From: an uncultured Muribaculum sp.
GTDB taxonomy: Bacteria; Bacteroidota; Bacteroidia; Bacteroidales; Muribaculaceae
Direction: 5' to 3'
Assembly: GCA_910589555.1 (NCBI GenBank)
Contig: CAJUTE010000074.1
Coordinates: forward strand, 1-9,209
DNA: 9,209 nt
Under the pieces are notes generated by a model. The model saw only the letters and a program-made list of their open reading frames with translations. It made no database searches and had not been told where the DNA came from. Positions 1 to 6,502 of the stretch are shown here, piece by piece. The translations under genes and the position numbers were made by a program. The stretch's first letter is position 1; every line of letters starts with the position of its first letter.

Positions 1-112
1 GAATTGGTCCTTTAATCAATGTGCACAGACCACCAACACGAAGCTGCCGTCACTACCGGATGCGGGGATACGCATTCATTCCCCTTACGCTCCCAGAGCT
101 CCCGACAGTCCA

Positions 113-934
113 CTAATATTTGCTGATCGACTGTATCACCGCCGACGGGATAGCGTGGAGCGAATTCCGTTGATAATTCACCGGAATCGGCTTATTGCCG
201 CCTCGGGTGAATATTCTGCCGGTTAACGTGGCTTCGGCAGCCTCCAGAGCCGGAGCGGCTCCCTCCTCAGGCGTAGAAATGAGGGGGCGCACAATCATAT
301 CGGCGAGTTTATCCACTATGGGATTACCCATGGTTATGATCGCCGAGTCAACCACTCCGGGATCGGAACAGTTTACGGTTATCTCCTGTTTAGCAAGCCG
401 CGCGGACAAGTCGAGAGCATAATGAGTAAGCATCAGCTTGCTGCGCCCGTAGGTGGTGAACCGTCCATGACGCTCTACCGACCGTTGCCGCCAATCCTCA
501 CACAGGTTTACTATGCGTCTTGTCATCGATGTGGTGAACACTATCGAGGCATGCCGCGGCATCAACGGCAACAAAAGTTCTGTGAGAAGCCCTGTCGAAA
601 GAAAATTGGTCTGCGTAGCCGACTCAAAGCCATCTTCAGTCATCTTAACCCCTCCCGGCATTGTCCCGGCATTATTAAACAGAGCTGCGACAGCCATCCC
701 CCGCAATGTGCACGATTCCGCAAAACGCCGCACCGAGGCAAACGATTCCAAGTCGAGGCGCATAAACTCAAGAGCGTCGCGGCGCTCCCCCATCGACTCA
801 ATCATCCTGAGGCATTTATCCTCATTACGGCACGCCAGTATCACCCGCTTGACACCACGCTCCAAAAGTCCTTCGGTTATAGCCCTCCCGATACCACCGG
901 TGGCGCCGGTCACTATACAAGTTCCCTCAATCAT
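113..934 (-). CDS. Short-chain dehydrogenase/reductase, retinol-dehydrogenase-like (candidate hydroxysteroid dehydrogenase)
   Basis: This is a 273-residue classical SDR, predicted to be a cytosolic NAD(P)H-dependent ketone/alcohol oxidoreductase. Visible motifs are the cofactor glycine motif TGATGGIG at residues 9-16, NNAG at 87-90, the active-site Asn in QTNF (N110), a Ser at 136 and the catalytic YGRSK pair Y162/K166. The ACRN stretch after the second strand (R36) is typical of retinol-dehydrogenase-like SDRs and suggests NADP(H) use. SDPG near residue 190 matches the usual post-catalytic PG motif. The stop is TAG at 113-115. The start overlaps the stop of the preceding SDR as ATGA (931-934), so translation is probably coupled. 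It is the last gene of the operon seen here. Its position beside 5-alpha-reductase and OYE homologues suggests a hydroxysteroid dehydrogenase role, but the substrate and the carbon attacked are inference. Fold confidence is high and substrate confidence is low. Confidence 0.9.
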   Translation of the reverse strand: MIEGTCIVTGATGGIGRAITEGLLERGVKRVILACRNEDKCLRMIESMGERRDALEFMRLDLESFASVRRFAESCTLRGMAVAALFNNAGTMPGGVKMTEDGFESATQTNFLSTGLLTELLLPLMPRHASIVFTTSMTRRIVNLCEDWRQRSVERHGRFTTYGRSKLMLTHYALDLSARLAKQEITVNCSDPGVVDSAIITMGNPIVDKLADMIVRPLISTPEEGAAPALEAAEATLTGRIFTRGGNKPIPVNYQRNSLHAIPSAVIQSISKY

Positions 935-1713
935 ACGCTTTTACGGTCAAATGCCACTCGTTTCACTTTTATTCTCGCCCACTCAGGCAATGACGCAACC
1001 GCGACTATCGACAGCCGGTTAAGACCGCCGTTGATATATTGAGCCTTGCGGCGGAACATCTTTTTCAACGCTCGCTTCACAAACCGCTCGGGAGTGACAA
1101 GCACGCCTATTCTCACGGCGAAACGGCTCAGCTTCTCGGAAAGCCCGAACAGCCCCGTGGCGATACCTCCGGGACAAGCCACCGTGACCGACACTCCGGA
1201 ATCCTTCATCTCTATGCGGAATGCCCGTGAAAAAGCTCTCATATAAGCCTTTGTGGCGCTATACATGGCTATTCCCGGCATAGGCATCCAGCAAGACATT
1301 GACGACATATTAAGGATGTAGCCATGCCGCCGTTGAGCCATGATGCGTCCTACCGCCACACTCAGCGCCGTCACTGCTCTCACATGAAGATCTATATAGA
1401 GATCCACACGCCCCTCAGGAAGCTCGGAAACCGGCTTAAAATCGAAGATCCCGGCATTATTGACCAGAACCTCGGGAACTATACCCTTCTCCTCCAGAAA
1501 AGCGAGAATGGCATCTACCGACTCCTTGGCACACAGATCAAGCGGCAGAGCATACGCCTCCACAAAATACATGGCGCGCAGATGTTCGGCACACGACTCC
1601 AGCTCCCGCGCCTGATTGCTCACCATAACCACCGAAAAGCGTTTTTTGGCAAGCTGACGCGCAAACTCAAGCCCTATCCCCGAAGAGGCGCCGGTGACTA
1701 CCGCCCATCTCAT
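931..1713 (-). CDS. Short-chain dehydrogenase/reductase (candidate 3-hydroxysteroid dehydrogenase)
   Basis: This is a 260-residue classical SDR with TGASSGIG at residues 7-14, NNAG at 85-88, MSS with the catalytic Ser at 138 and YSATK (Y151, K155). ACPGGIATG follows the active site, as in the family. The position normally held by the active-site Asn of helix 4 reads DLHV, so His110 appears to replace it. The C-terminal part after about residue 205 has a basic and hydrophobic tail (RALKKMFRRK, then a hydrophobic stretch), as in DltE/17-beta-HSD12-like SDRs, which may help it sit at the membrane. The start overlaps the stop of the OYE gene (1710-1713) and its own stop overlaps the next SDR start, so all are translationally coupled. 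It is clearly different from the downstream SDR and is not a recent duplicate. In published gut Bacteroidales clusters a 3-beta-HSDH accompanies the 5-reductases. Either SDR could fill that role here. Confidence 0.9.
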   Translation of the reverse strand: MRWAVVTGASSGIGLEFARQLAKKRFSVVMVSNQARELESCAEHLRAMYFVEAYALPLDLCAKESVDAILAFLEEKGIVPEVLVNNAGIFDFKPVSELPEGRVDLYIDLHVRAVTALSVAVGRIMAQRRHGYILNMSSMSCWMPMPGIAMYSATKAYMRAFSRAFRIEMKDSGVSVTVACPGGIATGLFGLSEKLSRFAVRIGVLVTPERFVKRALKKMFRRKAQYINGGLNRLSIVAVASLPEWARIKVKRVAFDRKSV

Positions 1714-2939
1714 GACTGCCTCGATTTAATTTCTTCAATCTCTTTCTGCAATGACCGAGGAAGATCCTTGACACACTTATGGCAAGCCATCTCCAGAGTG
1801 TACATCCTGCCTATGCAGTAATTCACATGATCACACCCCGACGACTCGATCCCCTCATCACGCATACGATTCACAAAATCGGGCATCGTGAGCAATGACC
1901 TCGCCATCTGCACCGCATCGAACCCCTCGTCAAGCACCCGCTCTATGCTTTGCCGCGTAGAACAGCCACCCACATAGATAAGCGGCATTTTCAACTCGCG
2001 GCGGAACATCCGGGCATCATCCAGAAAATAGCACTCCTTGTAGGGCACCGTAGGTATCATCATCTTGCCAAACATTCTCACGCCGTATTTGAGCCACCAT
2101 GTGTCCATATAATGCGTCAACGCGCCGATGGGCATCTCGCCTCTCATGACATACATGGGCGCCTTGCTCACAAACCCGCCCGACAGCACGAGAGCGTGCA
2201 CGCCAAGCCGCTCAAGCTCCTTGGCGACAAGAACCCCCTCGTCAAGCTCGATTCCTCCCTTGAAACCGTCACGCATATTGGTCTTGACCACAACCCCAAT
2301 GTCGCTTCCGGCAGCCTTCATAACCTCCTCCATGCACATCCTCATGAACCGCATACGATTGTCGAGCGAACCGCCCCAACGGTCGCGGCGGCGATTGGTG
2401 TAGGGCGACAGGAACTGGCTTATGAGATAGCCGTGACCGGCATGAATCTCCACGCAGTCCATTCCGGCATCGCGAGCGAGACGCACGGCATCGCCAAACG
2501 ACCGGCTCATGGCTACAATCTCGTCGTCACGCATACGCCGCACAGGCGTGGGTGAATAGATGTTGAAACGCCCCGTAGCTGAAATGGGAGTTTCGCCGGC
2601 GGTCGATTTATGCGACATATTTCCGCAATGCCCGAGCTGTATCGAGGCTTTGGCGCCGGCGGCATGAATGGCATCGGTGATGTCGCGGAGCGGTTCCACA
2701 ATCTCCCTGCGCATCCACAACTGGCGAGGAAAAGAGAGCCCGTTGCGTGTCACGGAAGCGTAAGCGAGCGTGGTCATGCCCACTCCGCCCTCGGCGACCG
2801 ACACATGATAATCTTTCAACTGCTGCGACGGACTGTTGCCGGGACACATACCCTCAAACGCCGCCGAGCGGATAGTGCGGTTGCGCAACGTAACCGGACC
2901 GATATTGACAGGCGTGAACAGTTTGGAGTTTTCGTACAT
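1710..2939 (-). CDS. NADH:flavin oxidoreductase, Old Yellow Enzyme family (candidate 3-oxo-delta4-steroid 5-beta-reductase or related ene-reductase)
   Basis: This is a 409-residue single-domain TIM-barrel ene-reductase that should bind FMN and reduce an activated C=C bond. Visible features are the N-terminal LFTPVNIGPVTLRNR (7-21), SIQLGHCG (99-106), the active-site EIHAGHGYLISQFLSP (164-179), RWGGSLDNR (187-195), and the FMN phosphate-binding region YVGGCSTR (322-329) with ARSLL (346-350). The C-terminus carries C369, C375, C386 and C389, resembling the iron-sulfur Cys motif of 2,4-dienoyl-CoA reductase/BaiCD-type enzymes. It lacks their second NAD(P)H-reductase domain, so an electron partner may be needed. 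One expected Cys appears to be Val372. The gene starts 5 nt after the 5-alpha-reductase gene and overlaps the first SDR by 4 nt. In gut bacteria, OYE enzymes include BaiCD/BaiH and steroid 5-beta- and delta1-reductases. The context favours one of these roles, but the exact bond reduced is unknown. Plant or dietary enones are an alternative substrate. Confidence 0.9.
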   Translation of the reverse strand: MYENSKLFTPVNIGPVTLRNRTIRSAAFEGMCPGNSPSQQLKDYHVSVAEGGVGMTTLAYASVTRNGLSFPRQLWMRREIVEPLRDITDAIHAAGAKASIQLGHCGNMSHKSTAGETPISATGRFNIYSPTPVRRMRDDEIVAMSRSFGDAVRLARDAGMDCVEIHAGHGYLISQFLSPYTNRRRDRWGGSLDNRMRFMRMCMEEVMKAAGSDIGVVVKTNMRDGFKGGIELDEGVLVAKELERLGVHALVLSGGFVSKAPMYVMRGEMPIGALTHYMDTWWLKYGVRMFGKMMIPTVPYKECYFLDDARMFRRELKMPLIYVGGCSTRQSIERVLDEGFDAVQMARSLLTMPDFVNRMRDEGIESSGCDHVNYCIGRMYTLEMACHKCVKDLPRSLQKEIEEIKSRQS

Positions 2940-2944
2940 AATTC

Positions 2945-3718
2945 TCAGTATATATAGGGGATTATTTTTTTCACATGAAGCCTGGTGAACTCATCGCCAA
3001 ACTCTTTCCGGTAGCGGTCATGGATTTTCCCGGCACGGGGAGCCAGATTGGCAAATGTCCATAAAGCGAACACCGCGCCCGCCCATGACCATGTGAGTAT
3101 GGCAAAGCCGGTCCACTCAACAAATTCGCCGAAATAATTAGCCGACGACACATACCGAAACATACCCTTGCGGGGGATGTAGTGCCGGGTGTCGCCGGGA
3201 CGGCGAAGATGGCGTATCACGCTGTCGCTGTGGATATTTATCCCCATTCCGAGGAAGAATATAGCCGTGCCGAGCACAAACTGCGGCGACGCCAGCCATG
3301 ATTCGGGATAGCGTGCGGCAGGCGAGACATAGAATATCCATCCGCCCTGCATCACGGCATTGAGCAGATTGAACGTCACCCCCATAAGGATTATGGACAC
3401 CGGCATCTTACCTTTGCCCCGGATGAGGAAAGGAAACACAAACGACCGCTGAAAATAGTGAAGCTCAAACAGCAGGAACATGACCAGCGGAGCAATCTCC
3501 CACCGCCGCGACGAAAAATACCACAGCAACGCCATAGCCACAAAGACAGGCGCCTCCATGAGCACCCACCCAAGGCGATTGTTGACCGTGGCGCCCCATT
3601 TGCGGGTGTACATCATGCCGTAGCCCGCCTCCACAAAATGCAGGGCGATGAACACTATCACGGCAAGAACCGCCATGACAGCAAGCATGACATTGAAAAT
3701 TTCAATATTCCATGACAT
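2945..3718 (-). CDS. 3-oxo-steroid 5-alpha-reductase homologue (SRD5A family), integral membrane
   Basis: This 257-residue multi-pass membrane protein strongly resembles eukaryotic steroid 5-alpha-reductases, which use NADPH to reduce the delta4 double bond of 3-oxo steroids to the 5-alpha product. Length matches the human enzymes (254-259). Visible family signatures are LMEAP with E55 (human SRD5A2 E57), HYFQRSF with Y88 (Y91), NIHSDSVIRHLRRPGD at 161-176 (cofactor region, N161/D165), IPRKGMFRYVSSANYFGEFVEW at 181-202 (E198) and the C-terminal Y-KEF....KKIIPYIY ending. Hydrophobic helices lie at about 8-28, 52-68, 74-90, 107-130, 145-160 and 205-225. The start ATG at 3718 sits just downstream of a TAGATTTG promoter element, making this the first gene of the operon. 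The OYE gene follows after 5 nt. In gut Bacteroidales such enzymes make allo (5-alpha) bile acids from 3-oxo-delta4 precursors. Steroid hormones or sterols are alternative substrates. Family assignment is firm and the substrate is inferred. Confidence 0.92.
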   Translation of the reverse strand: MSWNIEIFNVMLAVMAVLAVIVFIALHFVEAGYGMMYTRKWGATVNNRLGWVLMEAPVFVAMALLWYFSSRRWEIAPLVMFLLFELHYFQRSFVFPFLIRGKGKMPVSIILMGVTFNLLNAVMQGGWIFYVSPAARYPESWLASPQFVLGTAIFFLGMGINIHSDSVIRHLRRPGDTRHYIPRKGMFRYVSSANYFGEFVEWTGFAILTWSWAGAVFALWTFANLAPRAGKIHDRYRKEFGDEFTRLHVKKIIPYIY

Positions 3719-3737
3719 AGCAAAACAGCTTAAAATG

Positions 3738-3745
3738 CAAATCTA
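3738..3745 (-). promoter_or_regulatory. -7 promoter element of the steroid-reductase operon
   Basis: Read on the minus strand the sequence is TAGATTTG, a perfect match to the Bacteroidota -7 consensus TAnnTTTG. It is 20 nt from the ATG of the 5-alpha-reductase gene, giving a leader of roughly 10-15 nt. No good TTTG -33 box lies 19-20 nt upstream; the bases there read GATG. The nearest TTTG is 25 nt away, so the promoter may be weak or need an activator. The surrounding 81-nt gap (3719-3799) to the transporter gene shows no convincing terminator, so some read-through from that gene is possible. Confidence 0.55.
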
Positions 3746-3799
3746 CAATTTTTTGCCAAGATTCACATCACAAAGCTGCCTGAATTTCATGGGGAAATA

Positions 3800-4477
3800 T
3801 CACCAGATGGAAAATTTCAGTCCGTGGTCGTAAGTGTCGAGCGATTCAATGCGTTTCAAGCGTTTAACCACCATGAGAGTCACAGGGAGGATGATCACCT
3901 CATAGGCAGTCTTCAGCAGAGCCTGCGCCACGATGAGATGCATGATGGTGGTCCACGGAAGGACGCCGCCAAAAGCGATGGGGAAAAAGATGACAGAATC
4001 CACACCCTCGCCCCACAAGGTGCTGACGATGGCGCGAAGCGAGAAATAACGGCCTTGCGACGACACTTTCATGCGGCTCATGACCCAGGCATTGACCATC
4101 GAACCGCATATAAACGCCAGAAACGAGGCGGCAAGTATGCGCGGCACGCCGCCATAAATGGCGACCATGGCATCCTGAGAAGCCCACGACACATCGCCGG
4201 GAAGCCATATTGCAAGCTGAAGAAGAACAGTCACAAGAAGATTCATCAAAAAGCCGAGCCATATCACAAGCCTCGCCTTACGGAAACCATAGACCTCCAC
4301 AAGGCAGTCATTGATTATATAGCTCACGGGAAACACGACCATGCCGGCAGTCACGGTGAGAAAGCCCAGAGAAACGGTTTTTATCTCAACCAGATTGGCG
4401 ACGATCAAACACACGCAGAACAGCACTGCGAGAATGAGAAAAGGGAGCGAAAAACGCTGATTGGAAATGTTGTTCAT
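3800..4477 (-). CDS. Queuosine precursor transporter (YhhQ/VUT family)
   Basis: This is a 225-residue inner-membrane protein of the COG1738/VUT family. Members import deazaguanine precursors of the tRNA modification queuosine (preQ0, preQ1 or queuine). It has about six hydrophobic helices and the family region VFPVSYIINDCLVEVYGFRKAR at roughly residues 45-66, followed by GSMVNAWVMSRMK and LWGEGVDSVIFFPIAF further on. I chose MNNISNQ (ATG at 4477-4475) as the start. An in-frame upstream extension to 4528 would run across a TAACTTTG promoter element (4526-4533) and adds a non-hydrophobic, non-conserved stretch. The stop is TGA at 3800-3802. The gene points the same way as the steroid-reductase operon, 81 nt upstream of it, and is divergent from the Na+/phosphate transporter. 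No queuosine biosynthesis gene is in the window, which fits a salvage role. Exact substrate is uncertain. Confidence 0.88.
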   Translation of the reverse strand: MNNISNQRFSLPFLILAVLFCVCLIVANLVEIKTVSLGFLTVTAGMVVFPVSYIINDCLVEVYGFRKARLVIWLGFLMNLLVTVLLQLAIWLPGDVSWASQDAMVAIYGGVPRILAASFLAFICGSMVNAWVMSRMKVSSQGRYFSLRAIVSTLWGEGVDSVIFFPIAFGGVLPWTTIMHLIVAQALLKTAYEVIILPVTLMVVKRLKRIESLDTYDHGLKFSIW

Positions 4478-4525
4478 AATTCTTGTTTTTAACGAGGTAG
4501 CAAGCACTCGGTGATTTTTCATGCA

Positions 4526-4533
4526 CAAAGTTA
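4526..4533 (-). promoter_or_regulatory. -7 promoter element for the queuosine precursor transporter
   Basis: The minus strand reads TAACTTTG, matching TAnnTTTG. It would place the transcript start near 4519 and give a leader of about 40 nt before the ATG at 4477. The -33 position is poor (TTAT at the 20-nt spacing). It forms a perfect 8-bp inverted repeat with the plus-strand element at 4555-4562. Confidence 0.55.
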
Positions 4534-4554
4534 AGAAATTTAAAAGATTTATTA

Positions 4555-4562
4555 TAACTTTG
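4555..4562 (+). promoter_or_regulatory. -7 promoter element for the Na+/phosphate transporter
   Basis: The plus strand reads TAACTTTG, matching TAnnTTTG. The predicted transcript start is near 4569, about 25 nt before the ATG at 4594. The -33 box is weak (TTAA at the 20-nt spacing). Its upstream region overlaps the divergent promoter at 4526-4533. Confidence 0.6.
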
Positions 4563-4593
4563 CGACACGAATTTTCACCATTTACCTCAGGTA

Positions 4594-6414
4594 ATGAATT
4601 ATAGTTTTTTTGACTTTTTAGCTCTCCTCGGTTCCGTTTGCTTATTCCTTTACGGCATGAAAGTAATGAGCGAGGGACTTCAAAAAGCCGCCGGCGACCG
4701 CTTGCGCAACATCCTGTCAGCCATGACCCGCAACCGTTTCACAGGAACATTGACGGGTTTTGCAATCACAGCGTTAATTCAGAGTTCATCAGCATCGACC
4801 GTAATGGTCGTCAGCTTCGTAAACGCCGGTTTAATGACCTTGGGGCAATCCATGGCGGTGATATTCGGAGCCAACGTGGGCACGACTTTCACAGCATGGG
4901 TCATAGCCTTGTTCGGATTTAAAGTCGACACCTCGGTATTCGTGCTTCCGGTCATCGCGTGTGCGGTGCCACTGCTTTTCTTCAAGAAGAGCCGCACGAA
5001 GTCCATGGGCGAGTTCCTGATAGGCTTCGCATTCCTGTTCATGGGATTGAGCATGATCAGCGAATATGTGCCCGACCTCCAGAGCAACCCTGAAATGTTT
5101 GCATTCCTTGAGCGGTATGCGTCAATGGGATATATGTCGGTGCTTCTGTTCCTGCTTGTAGGTATTGTGCTGACAGCCATCATCCAGTCGTCGGCAGCGA
5201 CATTTGCCATCGTCCTCATCATGTGTACGAAAGGCTGGATCACCTTTGACCTTGGCTGCGCGGTGATACTCGGCAGCAACATCGGAACAACCATCACCCC
5301 CTTGCTCGCATCCATGAGCGGGAATGTGGCGGCGAAACGCACCGCGATGGGCCACCTGCTGTTCAATCTGTTCGGTATGATCTGGACGCTGCTGGTGTTC
5401 TATCCGTTTGTAAGACTCAACGTGGATATAACCGAATGGCTCGGACAGGGTAATCCCGAATCGCTGTATTCTTATGTAAACACTCTTGAGCAGAATAACC
5501 CTGACATATATGACAAGCTGTTTGACGGCTCACTGCCCACCACCCATCCTGTGCTCGCCCAGATAGGACAGATGCAGTTCAGTGTGTCATTCGGAATGTC
5601 AATGTTCCACACCGTGTTCAATCTCATCAACCTTGCCATAATGATATGGTTCACGGGATTGTATGTGAAGATCGTGGAAAAACTCGTTCCTGCAAAGCAC
5701 AAGGAGGACGAGGAATTCCAGCTCAAATTCATATCCGGCGGTCTTATGAGCGCTTCAGAGCTCAACATAGCCCAGGCGGAAAAAGAGATGTATGTCTACG
5801 CGCAGCGCGTGCAGCGCATGATCGACATGGCAGAGCAGCTGGTGCACACTCCCGAGAAGAGCGAAGAATTCTCCAAACTATACTCGCGCCTTGAGAAATA
5901 TGAGGAGATCTCCGACCGCATGGAGATCGAAATCGCCAACTATCTCAACCGATGCGCTGAAGGACGCCTGTCCAACGAGGGTAAGCTCCACATCGCGTCG
6001 ATGCTCAATATCGTGAGCGAGATCGAAAGCATCGCCGACTGCTGTTTCGGCTGCGCCAAGATCCTGATACGCAAGCATGAGAATGGAGTCACCTTCAACG
6101 ACATGATCTATGAGAATGTCGACACGATGTTTGGCTACGTAAAGGTGGCGATGAACGATATGCTCGTATTGCTCAGCGACGTGGAAAAGGTGCGCGACGT
6201 GGACATCATCCGATCCTACAATAAGGAGCGTGAGATCAACAATCTGCGCAACCAGCTTCGCTCCAACAACGTGGAGAACATCAACAACCGCGTCTACGAG
6301 TATCAGTCGGGCATCTACTACATGGATATCATCAACGATCTCGAGAAAATGGGCGACTACATAATCAATGTGGTCGACACCATCCGCGACCATTTCCGCC
6401 GCCACGCCGCATAA
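4594..6414 (+). CDS. Na+/phosphate cotransporter family protein with PhoU-like C-terminal domain
   Basis: This 606-residue protein belongs to the NptA/PNaS (SLC34-related) family, which couples sodium to inorganic phosphate movement across the inner membrane. The two inverted repeats each show the signature pair: QSSSAST at 63-69 with GANVGTT at 92-98, and QSSAAT at 198-203 with GSNIGTT at 227-233. Hydrophobic helices fill roughly residues 5-265 and 335-365. From about residue 385 to the end the protein is soluble and helical with many acidic and basic residues, like the PhoU-like domain that often terminates bacterial members. Size and layout are normal for the family. It has its own promoter element and is divergent from the queuosine-precursor transporter. 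A downstream response regulator gene starts after a 166-nt gap and has its own promoter. Some family members may export phosphate or act on other anions, so direction is not certain. Confidence 0.92.
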   Translation: MNYSFFDFLALLGSVCLFLYGMKVMSEGLQKAAGDRLRNILSAMTRNRFTGTLTGFAITALIQSSSASTVMVVSFVNAGLMTLGQSMAVIFGANVGTTFTAWVIALFGFKVDTSVFVLPVIACAVPLLFFKKSRTKSMGEFLIGFAFLFMGLSMISEYVPDLQSNPEMFAFLERYASMGYMSVLLFLLVGIVLTAIIQSSAATFAIVLIMCTKGWITFDLGCAVILGSNIGTTITPLLASMSGNVAAKRTAMGHLLFNLFGMIWTLLVFYPFVRLNVDITEWLGQGNPESLYSYVNTLEQNNPDIYDKLFDGSLPTTHPVLAQIGQMQFSVSFGMSMFHTVFNLINLAIMIWFTGLYVKIVEKLVPAKHKEDEEFQLKFISGGLMSASELNIAQAEKEMYVYAQRVQRMIDMAEQLVHTPEKSEEFSKLYSRLEKYEEISDRMEIEIANYLNRCAEGRLSNEGKLHIASMLNIVSEIESIADCCFGCAKILIRKHENGVTFNDMIYENVDTMFGYVKVAMNDMLVLLSDVEKVRDVDIIRSYNKEREINNLRNQLRSNNVENINNRVYEYQSGIYYMDIINDLEKMGDYIINVVDTIRDHFRRHAA

Positions 6415-6431
6415 CGGCAGTTTACAACTCT

Positions 6432-6469
6432 ATGTCAACCGAGTGACAGTTATAACAGCACCGTGACAT
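6432..6469. repeat. Cluster of TGACA-type repeats upstream of the response regulator promoter
   Basis: GTGACA occurs at 6443-6448 and again at 6463-6468, exactly 20 bp apart. The reverse form TGTCA is at 6433-6437. ATGTCA (6432-6437) and TGACAT (6464-6469) form a perfect 6-bp inverted pair, and TGTCA/TGACA (6433-6437 and 6444-6448) can form a short hairpin. The block lies between the phosphate transporter stop and the promoter at 6503-6534. It could be an operator or a weak transcript-end hairpin. Nothing shows which. Confidence 0.3.
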
Positions 6470-6502
6470 TTTGAGTACACGCGCTACAATGTGGTTACTA
6501 AA

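Noticed and set aside
58..77. Stem-loop GGATGCG/CGCATTC after the last SDR gene, possible operon terminator
   Set aside because: The stem is 7 bp with a G-T pair, and no T-run follows on the minus strand, so it is too weak to call. Otherwise 1-112 shows no supported gene.
422..1042. Plus-strand open frame of 206 codons opposite the two SDR genes
   Set aside because: It is antisense to well-supported SDR motifs on both sides of the junction, has a low-complexity His/Arg/Pro-rich translation and no family match that I recognise.
1950..2555. Plus-strand open frame of 201 codons inside the OYE gene
   Set aside because: It is the mirror of a clearly conserved OYE coding frame; the translation is His-rich with no recognisable domain.
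3784..3798. ATTTC/GAAAT stem-loop after the transporter gene
   Set aside because: Only five AT-rich pairs and no following T-run; likely chance.
3824..4492. Plus-strand open frame of 222 codons opposite the queuosine precursor transporter
   Set aside because: The translation is highly charged and His/Lys-rich, as expected from the antisense of a membrane protein gene. The minus-strand protein is a clear family member.
4478..4528. N-terminal extension of the queuosine precursor transporter
   Set aside because: It would place the start codon on the predicted -7 promoter element and adds no conserved residues.
5878..6405. Minus-strand open frame of 175 codons within the PhoU-like part of the phosphate transporter gene
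   Set aside because: It is a V/D/H-rich antisense shadow of a conserved coding region with no promoter element or family features.
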